From positions 23,198,064-23,262,063 of the forward strand of contig NC_135558.1 in assembly GCF_964340395.1 (NCBI RefSeq): 64,000 bases of DNA, given 5' to 3'. Each line of letters starts with the position of its first letter. Position 1 is the stretch's first letter. Below are positions 1 through 13,070 of the stretch, in pieces. A model generated the notes under the pieces. It saw nothing but the letters and a program-made list of their open reading frames with translations. It made no database searches and was not told the DNA's origin. The position numbers and the translations under genes were made by a program. This stretch comes from Glandiceps talaboti (Eukaryota > Hemichordata > Enteropneusta > Spengelidae).

Positions 1-834
1 TATTGAGATATGATATTAAAACTTATAGTGTAATATTTACCATTCAGATATGATATTAAAACTTATAGTGTAATATTTACTATTGAGATATGATATTAAA
101 ACTTATAGTGTAATATTTACCATTGAGATATGATATTAAAACTTGTAGTGTAATATTTACCATTGAGATATGATATTAAAACTTGTAGTGTAATATTTAC
201 TATTGAGATATGATATTAAAACTTATAGTGTAATATTTACCATTGAGATATGATATTAAAACTTGTAGTGTAATATTTACCATTGAGATATGATATTAAA
301 ACTTGTAGTGTAATATTTACTATTGAGATATGATATTAAAACTTATAGTGTAATATTTACTATTGAGATATGATATTAAAACTTATAGTGTAATATTTAC
401 CATTCAGATATGATATTAAAACTTATAGTGTAATATTTACTATTGAGATATGATATTAAAACTTATAGTGTAATATTTACTATTGATATATGATATTAAA
501 ACTTATAGTGTAATATTTACCATTGAGATATGATATTAAAATTTATAGTGTAATATTTACTATTGAGATATGATATTAAAACTTATAGTGTAATATTTAC
601 CATTGAGATATGATATTAAAACTTATAGTGTAATATTTACTATTGAGATATGATATTAAAACTTATAGTGTAATATTTACTATTGAGATATGCTAGTAAA
701 ACTTGTAGTGTAATATTTACTATTGAGATATGATATTAAAACTTATAGTGTAATATTTACTATTGAGATATGATATTAAAACTTATAGTGTAATATTTAC
801 TATTGATATATGATAGTAAAACTTATAGTGTAAC
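1..834. repeat. 40-bp satellite array, ~21 copies
   Basis: A 40-bp unit (starting tattgagatatgatattaaa) repeats head to tail about 21 times and runs off the left edge. Copies differ mainly at three sites: T/C at the first base, gag/cag/gat at bases 5-7, and acttaT versus acttgT mid-unit. The last copies decay near 834. No coding frame is apparent. The array is probably intergenic or in a distal intron of the minus-strand gene. Confidence 0.95.
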
Positions 835-1342
835 ATATTAAGCAGAATGATGTTTAATTGCACAATGCTATAAATAAAAAGCTGGTAAGCTATTTGTTAG
901 TGTGAGCCAAGTCAATATTAACAAAACAAGACATTTCATTTAGTTAAAATAAGCTACAAAGCAAATTACTAAAGTTACCACTTTGATATAATTTCACTTT
1001 TAATCTATTTTAAGTTCAAATTTGATGCATGCTGCAAAGATGATGACAAAGTTTTGAAGTACATGAAGTTTGTTAACACAATATGATGAATTGTAAACAT
1101 GGAGATAACACACTATTTCAAACTATTGCCAAAGATTACTCTTTCCTCTGCCTATTGTGTATTTTATCATCTGTATAACTCCATTCAACAAAAGACGGTA
1201 ATAATTCAAGATTACAAGATTCATTGTATCTAGTATATAACTGTATATGATTACTTGAAGGCCAAAGTTTCAATTCAATATTCTAACATTAGTAATGTTT
1301 TTGTCTTAGACTAACCTAATATGTTTTTATAGCTTTGAAAGA
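835..1342. other. AT-rich stretch, nothing recognised
   Basis: Unique-looking AT-rich sequence between two arrays. I see no exon with paired splice sites, no RNA gene and no repeat of note. Confidence 0.6.
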
Positions 1343-1967
1343 CAACTGTTTTACACTGAGTCTGATATCAACTGTTTTACACTGAGTCTGATATCAACTG
1401 TTTTACACTGAGTCTGATATCAACTGTTTTACACTGAGTCTGATATCAACTGTTTAACACTGAGTCTGATATCAACTGTTTTACACTGAGTCTGACATCA
1501 ACTGTTTAACACTGAGTCTGATATCAACTGTTTTACACTGAGTCTGACATCAACTGTTTAACACTGAGTCTGATATCAACTGTTTAACACTGAGTCTGAT
1601 ATCAACTGTTTAACACTGAGTCTGACATCAACTGTTTTACACTGAGTCTGATATCAACTGTTTTACACTGAGTCTGATATCAACTGTTTTACACTGAGTC
1701 TGATATCAACTGTTTTACACTGAGTCTGATATCAACTGTTTTACACTGAGTCTGATATCAACTGTTTTACACTGAGTCTGATATCAACTGTTTAACACTG
1801 AGTCTGATATCAACTGTTTTACACTGAGTCTGACATCAACTGTTTAACACTGAGTCTGATATCAACTGTTTTACACTGAGTCTGATATCAACTGTTTAAC
1901 ACTGAGTCTGATATCAACTGTTTTACACTGAGTCTGATATCAACTGTTTTACACTGAGTCTGACATT
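1343..1967. repeat. 26-bp tandem array, ~24 copies
   Basis: The unit caactgttttacactgagtc plus tgatat repeats about 24 times with two recurring variants (tttaac for ttttac, and gacatc for gatatc). Variants are interspersed rather than clustered, which points to repeated block duplication. Confidence 0.95.
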
Positions 1968-3427
1968 TAAATTTAATCCTAATCTGAACTGTGCCTTCAT
2001 TAATTATTCCCCGTTTTATATTTTTCCTGACTTTAGGGCAACTTTACACATATTCCAGGCAAACAATAGCTTATTTACAGAAAGAGATTATGCTACTTGT
2101 TCAACTGAGACTACAACCAGATTTAAACTGAATGCCTACCGTAAGGGAATGCAACATTCTTAGCTCTAGCTATGGTCCACGATATACCCAAGTATCGGCA
2201 AATATAGTTCTGCCAAAATATATGAAATCTGAAGTTTACTAAAGCTATTGCAAAAAATACCGAAGATTGTTAATTATGCAAATGACTAATCTAGCTTTAT
2301 GAAATGATGGGACATGTGTAATTGTTATCAGATATCATCAATGTGTGCATCAAATAATATCATGGCTTTTGAAACTTCTATTCTCAAATCGTTAATTATA
2401 CAAACAACTGATTACAATAAAAAACTACACCAGTAAACTATATCAAAGCATGTACCAATTATATGAAATTTGAAGTATGCGAAAATATGCTTGCTAATGT
2501 CAATAAAGGATTCTAAATGGGAAAATTATGCATAGCACGTAGTTAGTCTTCTTCTCATTGGATGCAAGGTAACCACAGTTCTACATGTATTTGAGCACAT
2601 AGTTAGCAAACACTCTGACAAATTCCTGTGCTGTCAATACATAACGTTCTGAAATGACGTACATGTACATCCTGAATGAGTGTGTGAATATTTGATACAT
2701 TTGTGTAAATGTTCATTTTTCAGCAGAGCTGAAGAGGAATAAACTCTCCGGGCTTACGGAAAATATTCTGTATAAATTTAAATAAAGTTTCCAAACTATA
2801 TCAATGCATGTACCAAATTACTACCAATTATATGAAATTTGAAGTATGCATTCTTAAAATATTCATTATATAAATGACTCATTAAACGTATTTACCAAAT
2901 TATAAGAACTTGAAGTTGAAGCTTGCCTAATTTAATACTGAAAATCAACTGCACTTCCCTAGGCCCTAGCCCTAGTATTGCCATGCCTGAGCTTGTAGTA
3001 TGTCGACTCGTGCGCCGAACTTGTAACAATTTCTAATCGAGGTTGATGATGCTTTGATACTCGCTACAGTGTTACGATAATCTTGTTAACTGACCTACTG
3101 TACATGTTACCCCCGGCCGGGACTGTTACAATATCATGTCCCTGAAATGACGACTGGGAGATGTATGGAGTAGCAAGATCTAAAGAAACACTGCGGCGCC
3201 CATTCAACTAATCATAGGCACGGTCTGTTGGGCGAAGTGTCTTGTGGAACGATCGCTTGACTGTCTGGGTTCAATCGGCGTGAATTTTGATTCATCACCC
3301 AGCGTGGCGAAAGACTTTGAAAATATTTTTGCGATTTTACATTTACGAGATTCAGAATCATATGAATGGGTGGCTCGAGCACAGACATGACGATTGTCAA
3401 TATTAATCGATCGATTGAACATGATCA
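1968..3427. other. No supported gene; short open stretch near 3200-3390
   Basis: Mostly AT-rich sequence without repeats I can define. From about 3187 to 3389 the plus strand has an ATG-less open frame ending at tga. It contains the protein-like string NFDSSPSVAKDFENIF, but has no start codon and no convincing splice sites. It could be a decayed exon or transposon remnant; I do not call it a gene. Confidence 0.4.
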
Positions 3428-3526
3428 TTTTCCAGGGTTTTCCAGGGGTAGGGTGCATTTTTCCAGGGTACTCCAGGGCTTTCCAGGGAGGGTTTGAAAT
3501 TCCAGGGTTTTCCAGGGTTTTCCAGG
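3428..3526. repeat. TTCCAGGG simple repeat
   Basis: Irregular tandem copies of ttccaggg / ttttccaggg, about ten in 100 bases. Short open frames across it are translations of the repeat. Confidence 0.85.
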
Positions 3527-4364
3527 ACCGTGCGAACCCTGATGGATACAATCTACCAGTATCTAAGTATCTAAACAAAGCACTAATGCAGTATATAACA
3601 TGTAATTGGTTTACCTGATGACAATGCGCAGGATTACATAATGAGATTCCAGAGCATTCCATCTCAAATTGGGGGGGGGGGGGGGGGGGGGTTCCGCAGT
3701 AGTTGGAATCAAATGACGTGATCACTTTGAATGTACAGAGATTTTTGAAGAGTCACAAGTCCATTATTATGATTGTGTAAAAGACACAATTATATATTAC
3801 ATCATGTAAAATCCCAACAGGGATATTTTCGTCCAGTTTTGAAGTAAATATTTTCAAATATAAACCTAGCTTGTGCCACACAGTGTGCAACAGTGGTGAA
3901 CATGGTGAAGAATTTAGTACATGTAATATATTTGACATAATCGATAGGAAATACTTTGGCAATATTTTGAAGAATCCATTGAATCTACAAGTTTGCTTAA
4001 AAGTATATGAAAAATGTAGACAAGAAAAGTGAAAAGAAACGAATGGATGAAACACTTACAATAGACACATAATGCTAGACAGATGAACAAAAGACACCAT
4101 TAACATTAAGAATTTAATATCTCTGCCACAAAACAGTGAACATCAGATAAACAGAGGTGGTTTGACTTACAACACTTCCAAATCTTGGCTGGCCCTAGTA
4201 GTAGTAGAAGTAGTAGTAGAAGTGGTAGAAGTGGTAGTGATAGTATCAAGAAAAGTGATAGTAACAGATAGCAAAGTAATCAGACATTCAGTTACAGATT
4301 TTAGACATGTGTCAAAATTTCATACAGAGTCACTGTGTCCTATATAACTATGGAAAACATATCG
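3527..4364. other. No gene; poly-G tract and AGT microsatellite
   Basis: Contains an uninterrupted run of 21 G at 3671-3691 and an imperfect (AGT)n tract at about 4195-4253. Apart from these I see no element or exon. The open frames here are short and lack splice context. Confidence 0.6.
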
Positions 4365-5355
4365 TCCAATACCAGATGTATTGTACTTTATTTGAAGACA
4401 AAGTCTCCAATACCAGATGTATTGTACTGTATTTGAAGACAAAGTCCCCAATACCAGATGTATTGTGCGGTATTTGAAGACAAAGTCTCCAATACCAGAT
4501 GTATTGTACTGTATTTGAAGACAAAGTCCCCAATACCAGATGTATTTGTACTGTATTTGAAGACAAAGTCCCCAATACCAGATGTATTGTACTGTATTTG
4601 AAGACAAAGTCCCCCAATACCAGATGTATTTGTACTGTATTTGAAGACAAAGTCCCCAATACCAGATGTATTTGTACTGTATTTGAAGACATAGTCCCCA
4701 ATACCAGATGTATTGTACTGTATTTGAAGACAAAGTCCCCAATACCAGATGTATGTGTACTGTATTTGAAGACAAAGTCCCCAATACCAGATGTATTGTA
4801 CTGTATTTGAAGACAAAGTCCCCAATACCAGATGTATTGTGCTGTATTTGAAGACAAAGTCGCCAATACCAGATGTATTGTGCTGTATTTGAAGACAAAG
4901 TCCCCAATACCAGATGTACTGTGCTGTATTTGAAGACATAGTTTCCAATACTACATGTATTGTGGTGTATTTGAAGACATAGTCCCCAATAACAGATGTA
5001 TTGTGCTGTATTTGAAGACAAAGTCCCCAACACAACATGTATGAATTGTGCTGTATTTGAAGACACATTCCCCAACACAACATGTATGAATTGTGCTGTA
5101 TTGGAAGACATATCCCCCAATAACAGATGTATTGTGCTGTATTTGAAGACAAAGTCCCCAACACAACATGTATGAATTGTGCTGTATTGGAAGACACATT
5201 CCCCAACACAACATGTATGAATTGTGCTGTATTTGAAGACATATCCCCCAATACCAGATGTATTGTGCTGTATTGGAAGACACATTCCTCAACACAACAT
5301 TGTATTGTGCTTTATTTGAAGACACATTCCCCCAATACCAGATGTATTGTGCTGT
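4365..5355. repeat. ~41-bp tandem array, ~23 copies
   Basis: The unit, about 41 bases (tttgaagacaaagtccccaa followed by taccagatgtattgtactgta), repeats some 23 times. The right third carries longer variants containing cacattccccaacacaacatg. Because 41-42 bp units slowly shift frame and lack stops, long open frames appear on both strands (up to 321 codons). They simply encode the repeat in rotating frames and I do not treat them as genes. Confidence 0.95.
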
Positions 5356-5930
5356 TAACTGTTGTCTTAAATATGGTCCTACAATTTGTACAATCTTATT
5401 AGAAAGATTATAGCATTACTGGAAATAATTATGGTGATCCTATAATCAAAATTTCAAAGTCATTTTATATATAATAGCAAATTTAAATTTTAACTTGAAG
5501 ATGAAGTTCAAGGTCAGAAGGCTGTTGAAATACTAAGCTTACCTCTAACAATGTGTAACACACTTGAATGATGTCTCTAGGCAAAGAACTTACATTTTTT
5601 ACAAAGTTATTGAAGAATTTGCTATGCGACCTTGAAGCTGAAGGTCATGGTCAAACTTTAGTGCTTAGCTTGAAAGATTACCTTGATAAACATGTGCAGA
5701 CACGTCAATGACATCTCAAACTTCTTATTATAAGTTATTGAGCTTTATCCTATTTGACCTTGAAGATCACGGGCAAGAGGTCAAGGTCAAAAGTCAGACT
5801 ATAAAAAGAAAGCTTGACTGTGATGATATGGGTTTAGACACTTGAATGGGGTATCTGTGTATTTACCCTTAATTATGGTAGAAAGACAAACTAGCTATTT
5901 GTCAAGGTTGGTCAAAGTCAAAGGTCAAAT
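5356..5930. repeat. Dispersed TGACCTTGAAG-type repeat
   Basis: The segment has scattered gaccttgaag and aaggtcaaggtcaaa motifs, also seen around 30020-30075 in this window. It looks like a decayed interspersed repeat leading into the 70-bp array. No coding evidence. Confidence 0.5.
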
Positions 5931-6980
5931 TCTCATTAGAAAGCTAAAATTAATAATGTGGGGTAGACACTTAAGTGGTGTCTGTATGTCAAATTATAGT
6001 GCTCATTAGAAAGCTAAAATTAATAATGTGGGGTAGACACTTAAGTGGTGTCTGTATGTCAAATTATAGTGCTCATTAGAAAGCTAAAATTAATAATGTG
6101 GGGTAGACACTTAAGTGGTGTCTGTATGTCAAATTATAGTGCTCATTAGAAAGCTAAAATTAATAATGTGGGGTAGACACTTAAGTGGTGTCTGTATGTC
6201 AAATTATAGTGCTCATTAGAAAGCTAAAATTAATAATGTGGGGTAGACACTTAAGTGGTGTCTGTATGTCAAATTATAGTGCTCATTAGAAAGCTAAAAT
6301 TAATAATGTGGGGTAGACACTTAAGTGGTGTCTGTATGTCAAATTATAGTGCTCATTAGAAAGCTAAAATTAATAATGTGGGGTAGACACTTAAGTGGTG
6401 TCTGTATGTCAAATTATAGTGCTCATTAGAAAGCTAAAATTAATAATGTGGGGTAGACACTTAAGTGGTGTCTGTATGTCAAATTATAGTGCTCATTAGA
6501 AAGCTAAAATTAATAATGTGGGGTAGACACTTAAGTGGTGTCTGTATGTCAAATTATAGTGCTCATTAGAAAGCTAAAATTAATAATGTGGGGTAGACAC
6601 TTAAGTGGTGTCTGTATGTCAAATTATAGTGCTCATTAGAAAGCTAAAATTAATAATGTGGGGTAGACACTTAAGTGGTGTCTGTATGTCAAATTATAGT
6701 GCTCATTAGAAAGCTAAAATTAATAATGTGGGGTAGACACTTAAGTGGTGTCTGTATGTCAAATTATAGTGCTCATTAGAAAGCTAAAATTAATAATGTG
6801 GGGTAGACACTTAAGTGGTGTCTGTATGTCAAATTATAGTGCTCATTAGAAAGCTAAAATTAATAATGTGGGGTAGACACTTAAGTGGTGTCTGTATGTC
6901 AAATTATAGTGCTCATTAGAAAGCTAAAATTAATAATGTGGAGTAGACACTTAAGTGGTGTCTGTATGTCAAATTATAGT
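5931..6980. repeat. 70-bp array, 15 near-identical copies
   Basis: Fifteen consecutive 70-bp units (beginning gctcattagaaagctaaaat) fill exactly 1,050 bases. Apart from the first few bases of the first copy, I see a single substitution (gggtag to gagtag at about 6942 in the last copy). Such uniformity means very recent amplification or gene-conversion-like homogenisation. Confidence 0.97.
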
Positions 6981-7213
6981 GCTTAACATTTGTGCCAAGT
7001 TTTGTTAAAAATGAGTCATTATTATCAGAGATATGGCTGATGTACACATGCATGGACAGATGGGTAATTCCTATAGTTCTCGTCAGACTGTGTCCACTGG
7101 GGCTAATATTAGAATCATATTAGTATGACAATGTTGGCTAATATTATTTCATTATCTACATTTCAAAGACATATTATGTCACTATCAATATATCTGGATG
7201 AATTTTTAAAACC

Positions 7214-7244
<31 letters not shown>

Positions 7245-7655
7245 AAAAAAAAAAATCATACAGGAGAATTAATCTAGGTTGTCATTTGGATTGTTGACAA
7301 TATAGTGATAACATATCACCAATTGAGAATCACAAACAATCATGACCTGTCAACTATGCTACATGTTTTCAAAGAATCTGGATAAAAATTAATAAAAGTT
7401 GTTTGAAAAGTTACATTTTATCAAGAGTTTGGTTTGATACAAGTCAGAACATCAAACTATTCTGTATGCAAAGTACAAGTCAAATGACAGATTTGTACTT
7501 TTTGAGTCAGTCATCAAGTAGTAATAACTGTAAAGGCTTTATACAAATACAACTCCAAACTTCATTTTTATTGTAATTACCAATGATGTCACTTTGGGCA
7601 ATGAAAAGTATTCACTATGATAACTAAGAAATAAAAAGTACAAACAATAACTTAC
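6981..7655. other. Intron/intergenic; poly-C then poly-A tract
   Basis: Lies downstream of minus-gene exon 5. Contains 23 C followed directly by 21 A at 7212-7255. Nothing else recognisable; a following exon of the minus gene is not evident here or further left. Confidence 0.6.
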
Positions 7656-7746
7656 CTTTGTTCTTTTGGAATGTTTTTGAAGTTCAAAAGGAAGGAGATC
7701 TCCACTAATGTTTTTGGTTTTTAACTGTCTTGGGTCTTTGGCAGAT
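7656..7746 (-). CDS. Unrecognised gene, exon 5
   Basis: On the minus strand an AG acceptor precedes a base that completes Arg, then 30 codons from SAKDPRQLKTK to HSKRTK, then donor gtaagt. The exon is 91 nt: 1 nt completes the codon split after exon 4, and it ends in phase 0. The peptide is Lys-rich and probably helical. No ATG lies in the exon, so an ATG-based call placing a start further right is wrong. Confidence 0.75.
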
Positions 7747-8508
7747 CTGTTGAAGGAGATACATGTATAACACAGAACAATTAAATTATCAAATTTAGTT
7801 ACTAGTATACCATACATGTACTCTATTAGAAGGAGATATAAACACAGAACAATATCAAATTATCAAATTTAGTTACCGTACTGGACCTAGTTGGCTGACA
7901 CAAGACAGAGCAAACCCTAGGGTATGGGTTTCTATGCTGAGGCATTACTCAGTGTTGTCAACGTCAACCACTTAATTTATGCTAAGTTATCCTAATTTAT
8001 TTCTTCTTATTTTTAATTATACTAGTGTTACAATGTATATCAATGCAGTCAAATATTGTTACCATGTATATTAACATCATCTGGAGTCAAATATAATTAT
8101 TTCTGTTTTAATGTCAGTTGAAGTCAAAGTCAATTGCTCGTAGGTTGTCTCCATCGTCACTTATCTGCAGAATTTTCTCAGAGATGTAAATGTCTCCTGT
8201 CCCATTAAGTACATTGGCAATACCAGTTGTCATGATAGCACATTTTATGACGTTGATGGACAACTTACTATGTAAATCAATATCAGAAGGTTCTGACTAT
8301 AACTCAAATTCATGCAAATTAAATATATTAGTAGACTATAGACTTATTAGTACCCACAAAAAATTGTTACCGATGTATGAATTCTTTAAAATAAAGAGTT
8401 GATACTATATAAGACCAGTAGTTTTGTGATCCATTTTTACTCTTACTGAAATTTTGACATCGTAAGATGACCACAGGCAATGCTATGTGTATCCAACAAC
8501 CGAGCCAT
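7747..8508. other. Intron 4 of minus gene, left part
   Basis: No repeat or exon recognised. Short plus-strand open frames (for example at 8190-8402) lack splice context. Confidence 0.5.
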
Positions 8509-9016
8509 TAGTCTGTACTCAGACGCAGATCATATTTTGTCGTATTCCTAAAAAATCCTTGTGAAATATTTATTTATTTATTACTAATTATGTACACATA
8601 TATAACACATATCATGCAATATAATAATCAGCATGTATAGTGTACATTCTCTGTACTTTAAACATGATACAGAATGCGTGCTACTCCATGAAGATTCGAA
8701 CACATATAATTTTATAATCCGATGTCTGTACCAACCTGGAAGCGCCCCCTAGTGTAGTGGTTAACAAGGCATCTAAGTTACACGTTCCATTTATAAATTA
8801 GCATAATATTTACATAATCATGATGGACAACCGAACAACTTCGATGCACAATTATGCATGTGAAATGATTTTTCACTGTTCATGGACAGTCCTAACCTTA
8901 TCCCTGAACTGAACTGAATATTCTTTACTGAGGCTATAATTTTGTATAAACCATGTATTTCTTAGTGAGATACATCCATGCTATAATGTGTTATGTCAAT
9001 GAACATTGTAATGCAT
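8509..9016 (+). repeat. Interspersed repeat family A, copy 1
   Basis: About 500 bases align, same orientation, with 63128-63565 from gtctgtactcagacgcag through ttctttactgaggctata to gtcaatgaac. It holds the tRNA-like box-A string tagtgtagtggttaacaagg near 8752 and a box-B-like gattcgaacac at about 8694, in opposite senses. A SINE or other non-autonomous element is possible; no ORF. Confidence 0.75.
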
Positions 9017-9324
9017 GTAGTGTAGTGAACAGTAAATAAAGCTGCCCAATTATCGCAAGTTTTGTTTCTTCCCTGTTCTCTCGTTCCTCATGAGACTTTG
9101 TACTTGCTCATTAACAAAACTTTTAGTGGATCATTGTAACTGAAGTCTGTGGTCACTATTTTGTTGTATGTGAACAGCCTTACAATTACATGTATGCATC
9201 AACACATGATTGTTTGTAAACGCAGCTTTACAAAACATGTGGAAACTTCTATTCCTCTTTGATTCAGTCCACATACTGATCAAATCATTAATACATGTGT
9301 GGGCCTAATCTCACCCTTTATGGA

Positions 9325-11686
9325 TGTAATTCTCATAATTATACTTTGCTGTACATATCTGTAATTCTCATAATTATACTTTGCTGTACATATTCTGTAA
9401 TTCTCATAATTACACTTTGCTGTACATATCTGTAATTTTCTCATAATTATACTTTGCTGTACATATCTGTAATTTTCATAATTATACTTTGCTGTACATA
9501 TCTGTAATTTTCATAATTACACTTTGCTGTACATATCTGTAATTTTCTCATAATTATACTTTGCTGTACATATCTGTAATTCTCATAATTACACTTTGCT
9601 GTACATATCTGTAATTTTCATAATTACACTTTGCTGTACATATCTGTAATTTTCTCATAATTATACTTTGCTGTACATATCTGTAATTTTCATAATTATA
9701 CTTTGCTGTACATATCTGTAATTCTCGTAATTACACTTTGCTGTACATATCTGTAATTCTCATAATTATACTTGGCTGTACATATCTGTAATTCTCATAA
9801 TTATACTTTGCTGTACATATCTGTAATTTTCATAATTATACTTTGCTGTACATATCTGTAATTCTCATAATTACACTTTGCTGTACATATCTGTAATTCT
9901 CATAATTATACTTTGCTGTACATATCTGTAATTCTCATAATTATACTTTGCTGTACATATCTGTAATTCTCATAATTACACTTTGCTGTACATATCTGTA
10001 TTCTCATAATTATACTTTGCTGTACATATCTGTAATTTTCATAATTATACTTTGCTGTACATATCTGTAATTCTCACAATTATACTTTGCTGTACATATC
10101 TGTAATTCTCATAATTATACTTTGCTGTACATATTCTGTAATTTTCATAATTATACTTTGCTGTACATATCTGTAATTATCATAATTATACTTTGCTGTA
10201 CATATTCTGTAATTCTCATAATTACACTTTGCTGTACATATCTGTAATTTTCATAATTATACTTGGCTGTACATATTCTGTAATTCTCATAATTATACTT
10301 TGCTGTACATATTCTGTAATTTTCATAATTATACTTGGCTGTACATATCTGTAATTCTCATAATTACACTTTGCTGTACATATCTGTAATTCTCATAATT
10401 ATACTTGGCTGTACATATCTGTAATTTTCATAATTATACTTTGCTGTACATATCTGTAATTTTCATAATTATACTTGGCTGTACATATCTGTAATTTTCT
10501 CGTAATTACACTTTGCTGTACATATCCGTAATTTTCATAATTACACTTTGCTGTACATATCTGTAATTTTCGTAATTACACTTTGCTGTACATATCTGTA
10601 ATTTTCATAATTATACTTTGCTGTACATATCTGTAATTCTCATAATTATACTTTGCTGTACATATCTGTAATTTTCATAATTATACTTTGCTGTACATAT
10701 CTGTAATTCTCATAATTACACTTTGCTGTACATATCTGTAATTCTCATAATTATACTTTGCTGTACATATCTGTAATTCTCATAATTACACTTTGCTGTA
10801 CATATCTGTAATTCTCATAATTATACTTTGCTGTACATATCTGTAATTCTCGTAATTACACTTTGCTGTACATATCTGTAATTTTCATAATTATACTTTG
10901 CTGTACATATCTGTAATTCTCGTAATTACACTTTGCTGTACATATCTGTAATTCTCATAATTATACTTTGCTGTACATATGTGTAATTCTCATAATTACA
11001 CTTTGCTGTACATATGTGTAATTCTCATAATTATACTTTGCTGTACATATGTGTAATTCTCATAATTATACTTTGCTGTACATATGTGTAATTCTCATAA
11101 TTACACTTTGCTGTACATATGTGTAATTTTCGTAATTATACTTTGCTGTACATATCTGTAATTCTCATAATTATACTTTGCTGTACATATCTGCAATTCT
11201 CATAATTATACTTTGCTGTACATATCTGTAATTCTCGTAATTACACTTTGCTGTACATATTCTGTAATTTTCATAATTACACTTTGCTGTACATATCTGT
11301 AATTCTCATAATTATACTTTGCTGTACATATCTGCAATTCTCATAATTATACTTTGCTGTACATATCTGTAATTCTCGTAATTACACTTTGCTGTACATA
11401 TTCTGTAATTTTCATAATTACACTTTGCTGTACATATCTGTAATTTTCATAATTATACTTTGCTGTACATATCTGTAATTCTCATAATTACACTTTGCTG
11501 TACATATCTGTAATTCTCATAATTACACTTTGCTGTACATATCTGTAATTTTCATAATTATACTTTGCTGTACATATCTGTAATTCTCGTAATTACACTT
11601 TGCTGTACATATCTGTAATTCTCATAATTATACTTTGCTGTACATTTTGTGTAATGTTTGTAATTATACTCTGCCATACATATCTG
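9325..11686. repeat. 35-bp array, ~66 copies
   Basis: The unit (tgtaattctcataattatac followed by tttgctgtacatatc) repeats about 66 times across 2.3 kb inside intron 4 of the minus gene. Variation is concentrated at tctca/ttca/tctcg and tatac/tacac. A four-unit block of about 141 bases marked by ctgcaattc recurs at 11191 and 11332, showing higher-order duplication. The last two copies decay into a cgtc/tgtt-rich stretch at 11700-11750. Confidence 0.96.
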
Positions 11687-11909
11687 TCATGCTTGGTAGT
11701 GATAGTGTTTGTTGTCTGTCTGTCTGTCTGTTTGTTTTTGTTTTTGTTTTGCTGTACACATAACTGCATTGCAGCTCCTGGGCTTCCTGTGTTTTGTATA
11801 GGAATACATTGTATCAATGATATATCAAATTTATTCTCCTGGCAACCAGTTACATATTCAAAACAAATTTGCAACATTTCTAGCAGATATCAAAAGTGTA
11901 TACACTCAC

Positions 11910-12176
11910 CTTTTCTTTAATTCTCTCTCTTTAGTCTTTCTTTGTAGGTATTTTTGAGATGGACACCAAACATAATACTTAGATGCCACAAATGTATCAG
12001 TCCAATCTTTCTTTAAGTCTTCCCAATCAAACACTTCATGCACCTCCACTTTCTTAATTGGAGGCACAGGTTTCAAAACATGTGGAGCACTATGTATTAA
12101 CCGCTGATCCTCATGACTATGGGCAGAGTTACTGCTTGGTGATGTAGTTGGGGGCGGAGGGTTGGGAAGTACCATG
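11910..12176 (-). CDS. Unrecognised gene, exon 4
   Basis: The exon is 267 nt. A minus-strand acceptor (tacatacag) precedes it; its first base completes a Ser codon split from exon 3 and it ends with two bases of an Arg codon at donor gtgagt. It encodes 88 residues: Pro/Ser-rich MVLPNPPPPTTSPSS, then KPVPPIKKVEVHEV, then FDWEDLKKDWTDTF and a Lys/Arg-rich end. Met is not necessarily the start, because the upstream phase joins exon 3 without a stop. Confidence 0.8.
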
Positions 12177-12649
12177 CTGTATGTATTGACAATTCAAGGA
12201 AGAACATGTTAGAATACATGCAACACCTAAATGATATAATTGTCAATGTTTTGCATTGTTTTACTGAGGTTTGGGAACACTGATATTGGCAGATGAGAGA
12301 AAATATTGAAAAATTTGTATAGTTTGCTATACAAAAGCTATCATCCATAATACGACTGTGTGACATTGTGTGGTCGCAGGATAATTCACATTATGCAGTC
12401 GTATTACGCTATGGAGAATTTTACAGTCAAGGACATAGTAGAGGCACTCATTTTGTATTGGAGCAGCTATATCAGCTGCGGCAATCGGAATCAGAGATCA
12501 CATGATACAGAATCTTGGCAAGTGGTCATCGAACTGCTATACTCGATATATTGCTAAGAAATATGATTCATAACATGCATGTACCCCTGTCGCAATCAAC
12601 GTAAAAAGACGCAACACTAACGTTTGTTGCAATAGTGTCTACTGTGACT
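12177..12649. other. Intron 3 of minus gene, left part
   Basis: No repeat or exon recognised between exon 4 and the GCTATTA cluster. Confidence 0.5.
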
Positions 12650-13070
12650 GCTATTCAAGCTATTAGCCATTAATATCCGCTATTAGCCATCAATAGTCTG
12701 CTAATAGCCAGCTACCAGCTAACAACCCTGGCTATTAATGGCTAATAGCTGCTATTAACGGCTAATAGCTTGAATAGCTGCATAGCCAGGCCCTGGAGAG
12801 TGCTGAGGGTTAGTAGCTGAAAGACAGCTGTTAGCCGGCTATTAATGGCTTATTGTGGCTATTAATAGCTAATAGCTCAAATAGCTGACTAGGGAGATAT
12901 TTATACTATATTCCTGGTTTTACAATACTTCAAAACGAGCTATTTCCTGACAACTAATGGCTAATAGCCTTAATAGCTGCAGGGGGGGGGGGGGGATATT
13001 TATACTATACATGCATTCCTGGTTTTACACTGGTTTGTAATTAGCTATTTCCTGGCTACTAATGGCTAAA
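12650..13070. repeat. GGCTATTAATGGCTAATAGC palindromic cluster
   Basis: About 420 bases carry over twenty copies of ctattag / taatagc / gctattaatggc in both orientations, so single strands can fold into many alternative short hairpins. A run of G (12983-12995) interrupts it. Two segments share atttatactata..cctggttttaca, showing an internal duplication of roughly 110 bases. Confidence 0.85.

Noticed and set aside
1-1967. CRISPR-like arrays
   Set aside because: Repeats are directly adjacent with no unique spacers and no cas genes; the DNA is eukaryotic. They are ordinary satellites.
3187-3389. ATG-less frame with NFDSSPSVAKDFENIF
   Set aside because: Protein-like but isolated, without start or usable splice sites; kept only as a note.
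4320-5402. Long open frames (up to 321 codons) on both strands
   Set aside because: They translate the ~41-bp array in rotating frames, on both strands at once; no start, splice or composition evidence for a gene.
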